Of a stretch of 49,214 nucleotides of DNA, positions 15,429-23,202 are shown piece after piece. Within the stretch, counting starts at the first letter, position 1. The number at the start of each line of letters is the position of its first letter. The translations under genes were made by a program, and so were the position numbers. The stretch is from an uncultured Muribaculaceae bacterium (GTDB lineage: Bacteria; Bacteroidota; Bacteroidia; Bacteroidales; Muribaculaceae): contig CAJUOC010000021.1 in NCBI GenBank assembly GCA_910587925.1, positions 1-49,214 of the forward strand, written 5' to 3'. The notes below the pieces were generated by a model. The model was not told the DNA's origin, did not search any database, and saw only the letters and a list, made by a program, of their open reading frames with translations.

Positions 15429-17231
15429 ATGAAAGTATCAAAATACATAGCGATGGTCGGAATCGCGGCTGTCACCGCCGCCGGATTCTCATCCTGCACA
15501 GACCTCGACGAGACGGTATATGACCAGATTACCGGCGAAAACTTCTACAATAAGAAAGACGATGTGATACACGCCGTATTCCGCCCCTTCGAGCACATCT
15601 ACTGGTCGCACTGGCAGATAATGGAGCATGAGGAGCTCCCCGGCGACCAAATCATCACCTGCTACCGCCACGACTGGTGGCAAGACGGCAACAAATGGGT
15701 GCTGTATCACCGCCATCAGATGGACGATATCAACCAGAACAGCCCCGACCGCGGCGAGTGGACCTCAGAGTGGTCTTACATCTACCAGGGTATATCGCAG
15801 GCCAATTTTGCCATCAGCGAGCTCAACCGCCTCGACCCCGATAAATTCAACTTCTCCGCCCAGGAGTGGGACGCCCTGCGCGGCCAGCTCTATGCCATAC
15901 GCGCCTACTGCTACCAGCGCCTCTTCAACGCCTACCGCAACATCGTGATCCAGACCGAGTACAAGTCGGCCGAAGACCTCTCCGTCGAGGAGCAGACCCA
16001 GGTGGAGCCCGCCGCGGCATTTGAGTGGATTGAGCGAGAGCTGTACAATTGCCTGGAGCTGCTGCCCGTAAAGCAGGGCAACGGCGGCAACGGCATCATG
16101 CAGGGCCAGTTTACCAAAGGCGCCGCCGCCGCGCTGCTCGTGCGTCACTATCTCAACGCCGAGGCATGGATCGGAGTGCCGATGTGGGACAAGTGCAGCG
16201 CCATGTGCGACCGCATCATGAGCGGCGAGTTTGGCCACTACGAGATTGACTCCGACTGGTATGGACCCTACGACTGGGACAACGAGACCTCGCCCGAGGT
16301 GATATTTGCCTTCCCCGGCTCCTTTGCCACCACATCGTGGGTATACAACAATGCCCGCGCCACCATATACGGCCGCTCGCTGCCCTATGGCTGCCAGAAT
16401 TATCTCGGCATACAGAAAGACGGCTCGCGCAACCCCCGCTACTGCATCTCTCCCAGCTACGACAACAGCAACCCCCGCAGCCCGCTGCAATACAAGCTCG
16501 GCTGCGTGTCGCAGAAGTTTGAGAAGTACAGCACCCTCTCGCCCGACGCCCGCTGGAAACAGTACCGCAACACCTCCAATAATACCCGCGAGGGCATGAT
16601 GTTTCTCGAGGGATATATTCCCGACCCCAATACCGCCTCGGGCCACGCCGCCTCGCCCAATGGCTACGACGTGTATCTGCGCGACCAGATAGGCATGTTT
16701 ACCTCCGGCGCGCCCACCGGCACCATCACCAGCCCCTCGCAGGCAGAGTCGCGTCTTGAAAACGGCGATTTCAACTCGGGCCTCTTCGTGATGAAATATC
16801 CCTGGTATCCCTACGACGGCGGCGCCTTCAAGGAGTCTGACTATGTGGTGCTGCGCTACGCCGAGATAGTATACTCAAAGGCCGAGTGCCTGCTGCGCGA
16901 CGGCGACAGCCGTAAAGCCGGCGAGCTGCTCAACAGTGTGCGCAAGCGCAATTACCTCGCCAAAGGTCTTGTGGCCTCGGTGGCCTACAAGGGCAGCGAC
17001 AGCGGCCTGGTAGATCTCGACCTCGACGAGATGCTCGACGAGTGGGGCCGCGAATTTCTCTTCGAGGCTCGCCGCCGCACAGACCTCATACGCTTCGGAC
17101 GCTTCCAGGACGCATGGTGGGACAAGCCCGCCGACGCCGACAAGCACTACGAGATATTCCCGCTGTCGTCGAGCCAGATGGCCCAGAATCCTTATCTGGT
17201 GCAGAATCCCGGCTATCCCACGGTGCGATAA
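15429..17231 (+). CDS. SusD/RagB-family substrate-binding lipoprotein
   Basis: Surface glycan-binding lid of the SusCD transporter. The 600-aa product begins MKVSKYIAMVG with a lipobox ending SSC (C23). This favours the ATG at 15429 over the GTG at 15420. Family features include the N-terminal LDETVYDQITGENFYNKKDD, TPR-like helices (RGQLYAIRAYCYQRLFNAYRN), and the closing ERRRTDLIRFGRF-type segment, here FLFEARRRTDLIRFGRF, with a PLSSSQMAQNP C-terminus. It is 12 bases after susC, and a GDPD lipoprotein follows after about 50 bases, consistent with one operon. Confidence 0.94.
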   Translation: MKVSKYIAMVGIAAVTAAGFSSCTDLDETVYDQITGENFYNKKDDVIHAVFRPFEHIYWSHWQIMEHEELPGDQIITCYRHDWWQDGNKWVLYHRHQMDDINQNSPDRGEWTSEWSYIYQGISQANFAISELNRLDPDKFNFSAQEWDALRGQLYAIRAYCYQRLFNAYRNIVIQTEYKSAEDLSVEEQTQVEPAAAFEWIERELYNCLELLPVKQGNGGNGIMQGQFTKGAAAALLVRHYLNAEAWIGVPMWDKCSAMCDRIMSGEFGHYEIDSDWYGPYDWDNETSPEVIFAFPGSFATTSWVYNNARATIYGRSLPYGCQNYLGIQKDGSRNPRYCISPSYDNSNPRSPLQYKLGCVSQKFEKYSTLSPDARWKQYRNTSNNTREGMMFLEGYIPDPNTASGHAASPNGYDVYLRDQIGMFTSGAPTGTITSPSQAESRLENGDFNSGLFVMKYPWYPYDGGAFKESDYVVLRYAEIVYSKAECLLRDGDSRKAGELLNSVRKRNYLAKGLVASVAYKGSDSGLVDLDLDEMLDEWGREFLFEARRRTDLIRFGRFQDAWWDKPADADKHYEIFPLSSSQMAQNPYLVQNPGYPTVR

Positions 17232-17279
17232 GACTGTGACAGCAGCTTGATTACTAATAAAATAAACGTAATTATACAC

Positions 17280-18422
17280 ATGCGACTAATACAATATTGC
17301 CTCCGGGGAGCCATGGCCATCGCCGTAGCGGCAGGCCTGAGCTGCTGCGCCGAGGACTATGACGGCCAGCTTGAGATTCCCGGCGAGTCAAATAAGATAG
17401 ATATCATCGCTCCCGAGTACTCGATGCTCTACGAAGTGATACGTGTCGGCAACAAAAATGTAGCGTCGGGCACCGACATGACCATCGACTATGGCGACGG
17501 CACGGTCGAGACGGTCAAGAGCGGCCTCTACGGCTACCACCGCTATACCCGCCCCGGCAACTATGTCATCAAGGTGTCGGCGCCCACATACGAGGCGTCG
17601 CAGGCCGGCATCGAGGTGGGCGAGGCGCTGGGTCTGAACGAGCGCACCAAGATTTTTGCCGACCCCGACAATAAGAAAATCCTCATCGTGGCACATCGCG
17701 CCCACACATCCAACAAGAATGTCGCCGAAAACTCGCTGGCCGCCATCGACGATGCCATCGCCGCTCATGCCGACGTGATCGAGACCGACGTGGTGGCCAC
17801 CAGCGACGGTGTGCTCTGCATCAGCCACGACGGCTCGGAGCTCGACGAGGACGGCAACCGTGTCTACATCGGCTCGACACCCTGGGCCGTGGTCAAGAAT
17901 ATCCGCCTGCGCGACCGCGAGGGCAATCTCACCGACCAGACCATCCCTTCATTTGAAGACTTCCTGCGCCACGGCCGCGGCCGCATCTATTTCACCATCG
18001 ACAAGATGGACAATGTGCCCGACCGCTACGAGGCTTACCGTATCGTCGAGAAGCTGGGCATGACGCAGGGCGTCTTTTTCTACGGCGACAAGTGTGTGCC
18101 CTCGGTGTGGGACTTCAATGTACTGGCCCACGGCGGCAAATGGCTCGGCACCCCCGGCGACTACGCCGGGCAGAATCTCTGGGAGCATTACTGCCAGGCA
18201 TCCTACTGGCCCGGCGGCGGCAACGATGTGGCGTCGGCTTTCAGCGCCGGGCTCCCCGTCTTTGTCAATATGCTCCATGTGCTGACGCCTTCCATACCCG
18301 AGTATGAAATCGACGAAGACCAGGTCGACGAGCTGCTGCGCCGCTTCCCCCGCGTGTCGTACATACAGACCGACTGCCCCGCCGAGCTCGACGCTTACCT
18401 GCGCCACCTGGGACGTCGCTAA
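17280..18422 (+). CDS. Lipoprotein glycerophosphodiester phosphodiesterase (PKD-like + GDPD)
   Basis: Hydrolyses phosphodiesters of glycerol, releasing glycerol 3-phosphate and an alcohol; bacterial relatives also act on polyglycerol-phosphate teichoic acids. The 380-aa protein has a lipobox at C22/C23 (AAGLSCC), a short PKD/Ig-like domain (about 30-110, TIDYGDGTVETV) and a GDPD TIM barrel. Active-site residues are all present: H139-R140 (VAHRAH), E168 and D170 (VIETD) and H183 (ISHDG), so it looks catalytically competent. ATG 17280 is chosen over an upstream in-frame ATG at 17247 because it gives the compact lipoprotein signal. GDPD is not a usual PUL component, and its place directly behind susD makes it the strongest hint that the substrate is a glycerophosphodiester. 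The beta-helix lipoprotein follows after 34 bases. Confidence 0.9.
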   Translation: MRLIQYCLRGAMAIAVAAGLSCCAEDYDGQLEIPGESNKIDIIAPEYSMLYEVIRVGNKNVASGTDMTIDYGDGTVETVKSGLYGYHRYTRPGNYVIKVSAPTYEASQAGIEVGEALGLNERTKIFADPDNKKILIVAHRAHTSNKNVAENSLAAIDDAIAAHADVIETDVVATSDGVLCISHDGSELDEDGNRVYIGSTPWAVVKNIRLRDREGNLTDQTIPSFEDFLRHGRGRIYFTIDKMDNVPDRYEAYRIVEKLGMTQGVFFYGDKCVPSVWDFNVLAHGGKWLGTPGDYAGQNLWEHYCQASYWPGGGNDVASAFSAGLPVFVNMLHVLTPSIPEYEIDEDQVDELLRRFPRVSYIQTDCPAELDAYLRHLGRR

Positions 18423-18456
18423 GTCTCACATCCTCATACCCATCAAGACCACACAT

Positions 18457-20067
18457 ATGAAATTTCTCAATAATACAATCAAGATAATGCTCCTGTCGGT
18501 CGCCTGCTGCTTTGCTTCGTGCAGCGACGACAACGACGGCAAGCTGGCTCCGTGGATGACGCTCACCAATGAGATGGGCAATGTATTTCCCTCGGAGATT
18601 GAGACCGACTTCCTCGGAGGCGAGTTTATCATGACCGTCTCGAGCAACACCGAGTGGACCATGACCAGCGATGCCGACTGGATAAAAATCGAGCCGGCCG
18701 CCCGCCTGGGCTGTGTCACCGGTAAGATTGTCGTGACTGCCAGCGACGTCACTTCGCCCCGCGAGGCTGTGGTGACGCTGCACTCGGCCGAGCCCTCGCT
18801 GCGCGACTATGTAATACGGTTCAAGCAGGGCGCCACACCGTCGTATGTGCTCATCGACGACTACCACATCCTCCCCGAGGCCTGCGGCGACGCCACCGGC
18901 TCCGACTGGGACAATGCCATGGGCCCCGACCAGCTCGCCGAGATGCTCACCAACGCCTTCGACACCAAGGGCCGCACCATCACCCTGGGTGAGGGCACAT
19001 TCAAGCTCCCGGTCAACCTGGTCATCAACAAGCAGATCGACATCATCAAGGGCGCCGGCCGCGACAAGACCATCCTCATGGTCGACGGCCTTCCCGGCGC
19101 AGTGTCGCAGATGTTCCATATCCGGAGCGGAGCCAACATCTCCATCGAGAGCCTTACCCTCGACGGCAGCTACACCTCGACCTCGGCCCGCGGCTACCTG
19201 CGCGCCTTCCAGATCAACGCCGACGGTGCTTCGGAGCTCCATGTCACCGATTGCGACGTGCGCAACTTCAATGTGACCGGAGCCGATGATTATGTCAACG
19301 GCCGCGGCGCCATCATGCAATTCTCGGGCGCCGGCAAGACCTACTTCCGCGACGTGCACTTCAGCAACTGCTGCTCCATCTCCAACGGCAACATCGCCAA
19401 TACCGCCGAGCCCGAAAACAGCTTTGTATTCTGCGACGGCTGCTCGTTTACCGGCCTGCGTATCAACGGCGACTGGGGTGTGATATTCCACAGCGACAGC
19501 CCCGTGATGCTCAACAACTGCACCTTTGCCGACAACGTGTCGACCAAGGGCGGCGCATACCCGCTCAACATCATGTGCGATATGCTCATGGTCAACTCCA
19601 CCATGTATGAGCCCGCCGGCTCGACCAACCGCGCCTCGCTGCGTATCGCCAACGTGGGCAAGGCCGGCGTGGCAAAGATTGCCAACAGCCTCTTCCTCTC
19701 GCCCGACGGCGTGCCCGGCATCGTGCTCGACGAGAACAGCCCCGCCGAGTCGCTCGGCCACAACGTGTGGGGCGCCGTCAGCGGCATCAACCTCATGACC
19801 CTCGCCGGCACCGAGACCACCGTACAGGGCGATTGCGGCGCCGCGTTTGATGCAGCCGCCGGCCTGGTCGACTGGACCGTGCCCGCGCAGGTCACCACCT
19901 TTGCCAAGGTGGCCGACATCTCCGCCGCCATCCCTGCCTACAACTCCAACAAGCACAGCGGCGTGGGCGAGGAGTTTGGCCGCTGGCTCGCCGGCAACGA
20001 AGGCAAAGACGCCAAGGGAGCCGACCGCCCGGCCGACCGCATGACTCCGGGTGCCATCCAATACTAA
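18457..20067 (+). CDS. BACON + right-handed beta-helix surface lipoprotein
   Basis: Predicted surface glycan-binding or glycan-processing lipoprotein, 536 aa. The lipobox cysteine is C22 (CFASC). A BACON-like Ig domain (about 45-130) shows GGEFIMTVSSNTEWTMTSDA and ADWIKIEP. A beta-helix module (about 130-536) opens with SDWDNAMGPDQL and continues with N-rich coils (VMLNNCTFADNV). It closes with the cap RWLAGNEGKDAKGADRPAD and PGAIQ. Similar opening and closing caps recur in the next beta-helix proteins. No polysaccharide-lyase catalytic signature was recognised, so binding or adhesion is as likely as catalysis. The start is set by the lipoprotein signal at ATG 18457. Confidence 0.82.
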   Translation: MKFLNNTIKIMLLSVACCFASCSDDNDGKLAPWMTLTNEMGNVFPSEIETDFLGGEFIMTVSSNTEWTMTSDADWIKIEPAARLGCVTGKIVVTASDVTSPREAVVTLHSAEPSLRDYVIRFKQGATPSYVLIDDYHILPEACGDATGSDWDNAMGPDQLAEMLTNAFDTKGRTITLGEGTFKLPVNLVINKQIDIIKGAGRDKTILMVDGLPGAVSQMFHIRSGANISIESLTLDGSYTSTSARGYLRAFQINADGASELHVTDCDVRNFNVTGADDYVNGRGAIMQFSGAGKTYFRDVHFSNCCSISNGNIANTAEPENSFVFCDGCSFTGLRINGDWGVIFHSDSPVMLNNCTFADNVSTKGGAYPLNIMCDMLMVNSTMYEPAGSTNRASLRIANVGKAGVAKIANSLFLSPDGVPGIVLDENSPAESLGHNVWGAVSGINLMTLAGTETTVQGDCGAAFDAAAGLVDWTVPAQVTTFAKVADISAAIPAYNSNKHSGVGEEFGRWLAGNEGKDAKGADRPADRMTPGAIQY

Positions 20068-20101
20068 TCTCCCAGCCATAACCATCGAAACTTTCAACAG
20101 C

Positions 20102-20929
20102 ATGAAAAAACTGATATTGACAATAGCCGTCGGAGCCGCCATGACCTCCTGCTCCTCCTATATGGACGAGGAGCCGGTGGTGGCCGGCATCCCCGACGAG
20201 ATCAAGATAGAGGTGTCTGTGGCTGATGCAGCCTCGCGCGCCGGATATACCTCGGCCAATCTCGACAAGATTGACCTGGTAATCTTCAACAACGTCAACC
20301 CCGACTTCAGCTACAGCGCCGTGTGCAGCAAGGTGGGCATGTCGTGGATGGCCGACAAGAGCATGGCCTGGGACCAGGCCCGCAGCACCGTGAGCGTGGC
20401 TGCGGTGGCTCCCTCGCGCGGGCTGTCGTCGCTCTCGACGCTCAGCATCAGCGTGCCGGCATTCTACGGCGCGGAGAGCGATGTCAAAAATGCCGACTTC
20501 CTGCTGATGCGCAGGGATATCGACCCCAAGGCCGACCTTACCGCCGACGGCAAGCTCCCCATCTCGCTGAGCCATATGCTCTCCAAGTTTACCATCGACT
20601 TTGGTGGCGCCGAGGTGTCGAGTGTCAAGGTCGAGGGCACCGTACTGACCGGAAAGTGCAACCTGCGCCGTGAGCCTGCCACCGTCGAGGTGAGCGACGA
20701 CATGCCCCTGGCCATCGCGCCCTTCAAGACGGCCCGGGGCACCTATGAGTGCATGATCGTGCCCCAGACTGCCGCTAAACTCACCGTCACCTTCCGTGCC
20801 GGCGGGCATAAATACCGCTGGACTCCCTCGGGCGAGGTCACTTTTGCCCCCAACACCGCCTACACCCTCCCTCTCTCGGTATCTGCGGTCGGCGAGGCCA
20901 AGGGGCAGATGAGAAAAGCGAGATATTAA
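20102..20929 (+). CDS. Fimbrillin-family (Mfa-like) lipoprotein
   Basis: A 275-aa lipoprotein (C17 in MTSC) resembling Mfa1-like fimbrillins: the SRAGYTSANLDKIDLVIFNN opening, a two-lobed beta-sandwich with AFYGAESDVKNADFLLMRRD and SHMLSKFTIDF, and a terminal PNTAYTLPLSV strand. Fimbrillins are polymerised or attached at the surface after lipoprotein processing. Here the gene lies inside a SusCD operon, so a role as a surface binding protein is more likely than a true pilus subunit (inference). No fimbrial assembly genes are nearby. It is followed after 23 bases by a gene whose N-terminus is also fimbrillin-like. Confidence 0.78.
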   Translation: MKKLILTIAVGAAMTSCSSYMDEEPVVAGIPDEIKIEVSVADAASRAGYTSANLDKIDLVIFNNVNPDFSYSAVCSKVGMSWMADKSMAWDQARSTVSVAAVAPSRGLSSLSTLSISVPAFYGAESDVKNADFLLMRRDIDPKADLTADGKLPISLSHMLSKFTIDFGGAEVSSVKVEGTVLTGKCNLRREPATVEVSDDMPLAIAPFKTARGTYECMIVPQTAAKLTVTFRAGGHKYRWTPSGEVTFAPNTAYTLPLSVSAVGEAKGQMRKARY

Positions 20930-20952
20930 CACCGCCTAAAGACTGAATTAAG

Positions 20953-23067
20953 ATGAAAGCATACAGATACATGTTAGCTATCGCCGCCGCGGCATCCCTG
21001 GCCGCGTGCAGCGATGACAAAAATGAGCCCGGGGTCTCCGACGAGACCTTCACCACGGTGGTGGTCAACGCCGAGGTAGGGCGAGGCTCCTTCTACTCGC
21101 GTGCAGCCGTGACCGGTGATGGCGAGGCTCAGCGCTACTTCACCCCGGGCGACGTGATCGGGGTGAGCGACGGCGCCGCCACCGACAGCTACTCATACGA
21201 TGGCAAGGAGTGGAGCGCGGCCGCGCAGGGCTTCACCTGGGGCGAGTACAGCGTCAATTTCAAGGCCTGGTATCCCGTCTCGGCAAGCTACAGCTCATTC
21301 ACTCTGCCGGCCGACCAGTCGACCCCGGCCAAGCTCCAGGCCGCCGACTATATGACGGCGGCCCGCACCGTGGATGCCTGCCCGGCCGGCGGTGTGCTCC
21401 TGCTCGACTTCGACCGCCATATGTCGCGCGTGATGCTGCGCATCAGCGGTATCGACCCTGAAAACGGCGAGGTGGAGACAGTCGCCGTGCAGTCGGGCAG
21501 CAGCAAGGTGCCCGCCGATGGCGTCGCCACCTCTGTCGCCGCCTATGACGCAGGCGAGGGCCTGTATGTGGCCCTGACAGTGCCCGGCGAGGGCGATGAC
21601 TCGGCTCCCTTCATCACCATCACCACCTCTGCCGGCAAGACCTTCCACATCGACGGAATCCCTGCCACCGAGGCTGCCAAGAGCTACAGCTACGACCTGT
21701 ATATAGGCAAGAGCACCCTCACCCTGGGCCGCCCCGCCGTGGAAGACTGGACCACAGGCGCCACTCTCGACGGCGTGCTGGCCGATGTGACCGACGAGAC
21801 CGACCCCGGCTTCTTTGTCACTCCCGCAGGCAAGGGCGACAAGTCAGGCTCCACCTGGGAAAATGCGATGGACCTCAAGACCTTCCGCGACAAAATCCAC
21901 CGTCCCGTGGCCGCCGAGGTCAACGACATGACATTCTACCTGGCCGAGGGCGACTACGACATGTTCAGCGACTATCGCGGCGAGACCACCATCGGCGACG
22001 CCTCCAAGACCCCGCTCAACATGGCCATCAAGGGTGGATACGATGCCTCGCTCACCGGCACCGACGTGTCTAAGCGCGACCTCGACAATCATCCCACCCG
22101 CTTTATCCGCAGCGCGGCGGCTCCCACCTGGAAGACAAAATTCTTCTGGGTCGGCGACAAGGCCAACGTGACCTTCGACGGCATCGACTTCGAGGGCGGC
22201 TACGACGGCTCGCAGCGCGGCAACCTGCTCTGCATCCATTCCAGCAACATCTCGCTCACCGTCAACAACTGCCGCTTCAACGGCTTCTCACACGAGGGCG
22301 AGGGCGCGGCCATCTATGCCGAGGGCACACGCCTCAAACTCTCCAACTCCACCATCACCAACTGTGTGTGCGAGCAGGGCGCTGTGGCATCGCGCAACGG
22401 AGCCGGCTACAATATGCTCAACAATGTGGTGTTCCACGACAACTCGTCCTATGGCAAGTGGGGTGTGCATCTCAATTCCAAGCACCCCGTGATGATGAAC
22501 AATGTCACCATGTACGGCGACCGCTACATCGGCAGCGCCGCCGACAACTCATCGCCCATAATCAACGCCAACGGCAACGCATTCTTCTCGGCCAACTCCA
22601 CATTCTACTCCACCATCCATCAGACCCGGCGCCACGACGGCATCATACGTCTGTCGCTCGCCGGCGGTGAGTCGATTTTCATCAATAATGTGTTTGGCTC
22701 ATCCGACCCCGACGATGTGTCGCTCTTCGACGGCGACGGCCACCGCACCACCTCGGCCGGCTACAATGTGTATATGCACGTATCGCCCGCCATCACCATG
22801 GGCGCCACCGATCTGGCCCTGTCGGCCTTCCCCGCTCCCGCCGAAGTGGACGGCACACTGAGCTTCGAGACATTTGCCATGCCGTCCTACGCCACCCTGA
22901 GCGACATCACCGCCGCCTGCTCCCGCTCGAAGTCGGGCGACTTCCCCACGCTCGGCGCCGAGTTTGCCGACTGGGTCGGCGACGACTTCGCAGTCGATGC
23001 CCGCGGCGTCAAGCGCAATACCTCCCGGATGCACCCCGGAGCCTTCGACCCCGCGCTCAATCATTGA
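20953..23067 (+). CDS. Fimbrillin-like + beta-helix fusion lipoprotein
   Basis: A 704-aa lipoprotein (C19 in SLAAC). The N-terminal half (about 25-275) is a fimbrillin-like two-domain sandwich (RYFTPGDVIGVSDG, NFKAWYPVS, LLLDFDRHMSRVMLRISG). From about 285 a right-handed beta-helix follows, opened by the cap KSGSTWENAMDLKTFRDKI. Its N-ladder coils include LTVNNCRFNGF and MLNNVVFHD, and it is closed by ADWVGDDFAVDARGVKR with HPGAF. The helix therefore seems to be displayed on a fimbrillin-type base. Function of the helix is unknown; binding of an extended polymer is plausible. It ends the first part of the operon, before a hairpin at 23117-23146. Confidence 0.8.
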   Translation: MKAYRYMLAIAAAASLAACSDDKNEPGVSDETFTTVVVNAEVGRGSFYSRAAVTGDGEAQRYFTPGDVIGVSDGAATDSYSYDGKEWSAAAQGFTWGEYSVNFKAWYPVSASYSSFTLPADQSTPAKLQAADYMTAARTVDACPAGGVLLLDFDRHMSRVMLRISGIDPENGEVETVAVQSGSSKVPADGVATSVAAYDAGEGLYVALTVPGEGDDSAPFITITTSAGKTFHIDGIPATEAAKSYSYDLYIGKSTLTLGRPAVEDWTTGATLDGVLADVTDETDPGFFVTPAGKGDKSGSTWENAMDLKTFRDKIHRPVAAEVNDMTFYLAEGDYDMFSDYRGETTIGDASKTPLNMAIKGGYDASLTGTDVSKRDLDNHPTRFIRSAAAPTWKTKFFWVGDKANVTFDGIDFEGGYDGSQRGNLLCIHSSNISLTVNNCRFNGFSHEGEGAAIYAEGTRLKLSNSTITNCVCEQGAVASRNGAGYNMLNNVVFHDNSSYGKWGVHLNSKHPVMMNNVTMYGDRYIGSAADNSSPIINANGNAFFSANSTFYSTIHQTRRHDGIIRLSLAGGESIFINNVFGSSDPDDVSLFDGDGHRTTSAGYNVYMHVSPAITMGATDLALSAFPAPAEVDGTLSFETFAMPSYATLSDITAACSRSKSGDFPTLGAEFADWVGDDFAVDARGVKRNTSRMHPGAFDPALNH

Positions 23068-23116
23068 TTACATGACCGATACACAATTCTAAGGTATAAG
23101 ATTACAGCCTCACGTC

Positions 23117-23146
23117 GCCGGGCGCCGCACAGGCGCGGCGCCCGGC
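23117..23146 (+). terminator. Strong internal hairpin in the PUL operon
   Basis: GCCGGGCGCCGC (23117-23128) pairs perfectly with GCGGCGCCCGGC (23135-23146) around ACAGGC. There is no T-run. It could be a partial terminator or an mRNA-stabilising structure separating the SusCD/lipoprotein part from the secreted beta-helix gene. A repeated CTATCATTTA occurs just before the next start; no consensus promoter is seen. Confidence 0.65.
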
Positions 23147-23202
23147 AGACAGGCAAATTATCAAGAAAACCAACACACTATCATTTATTTAATCTATCAT
23201 TT

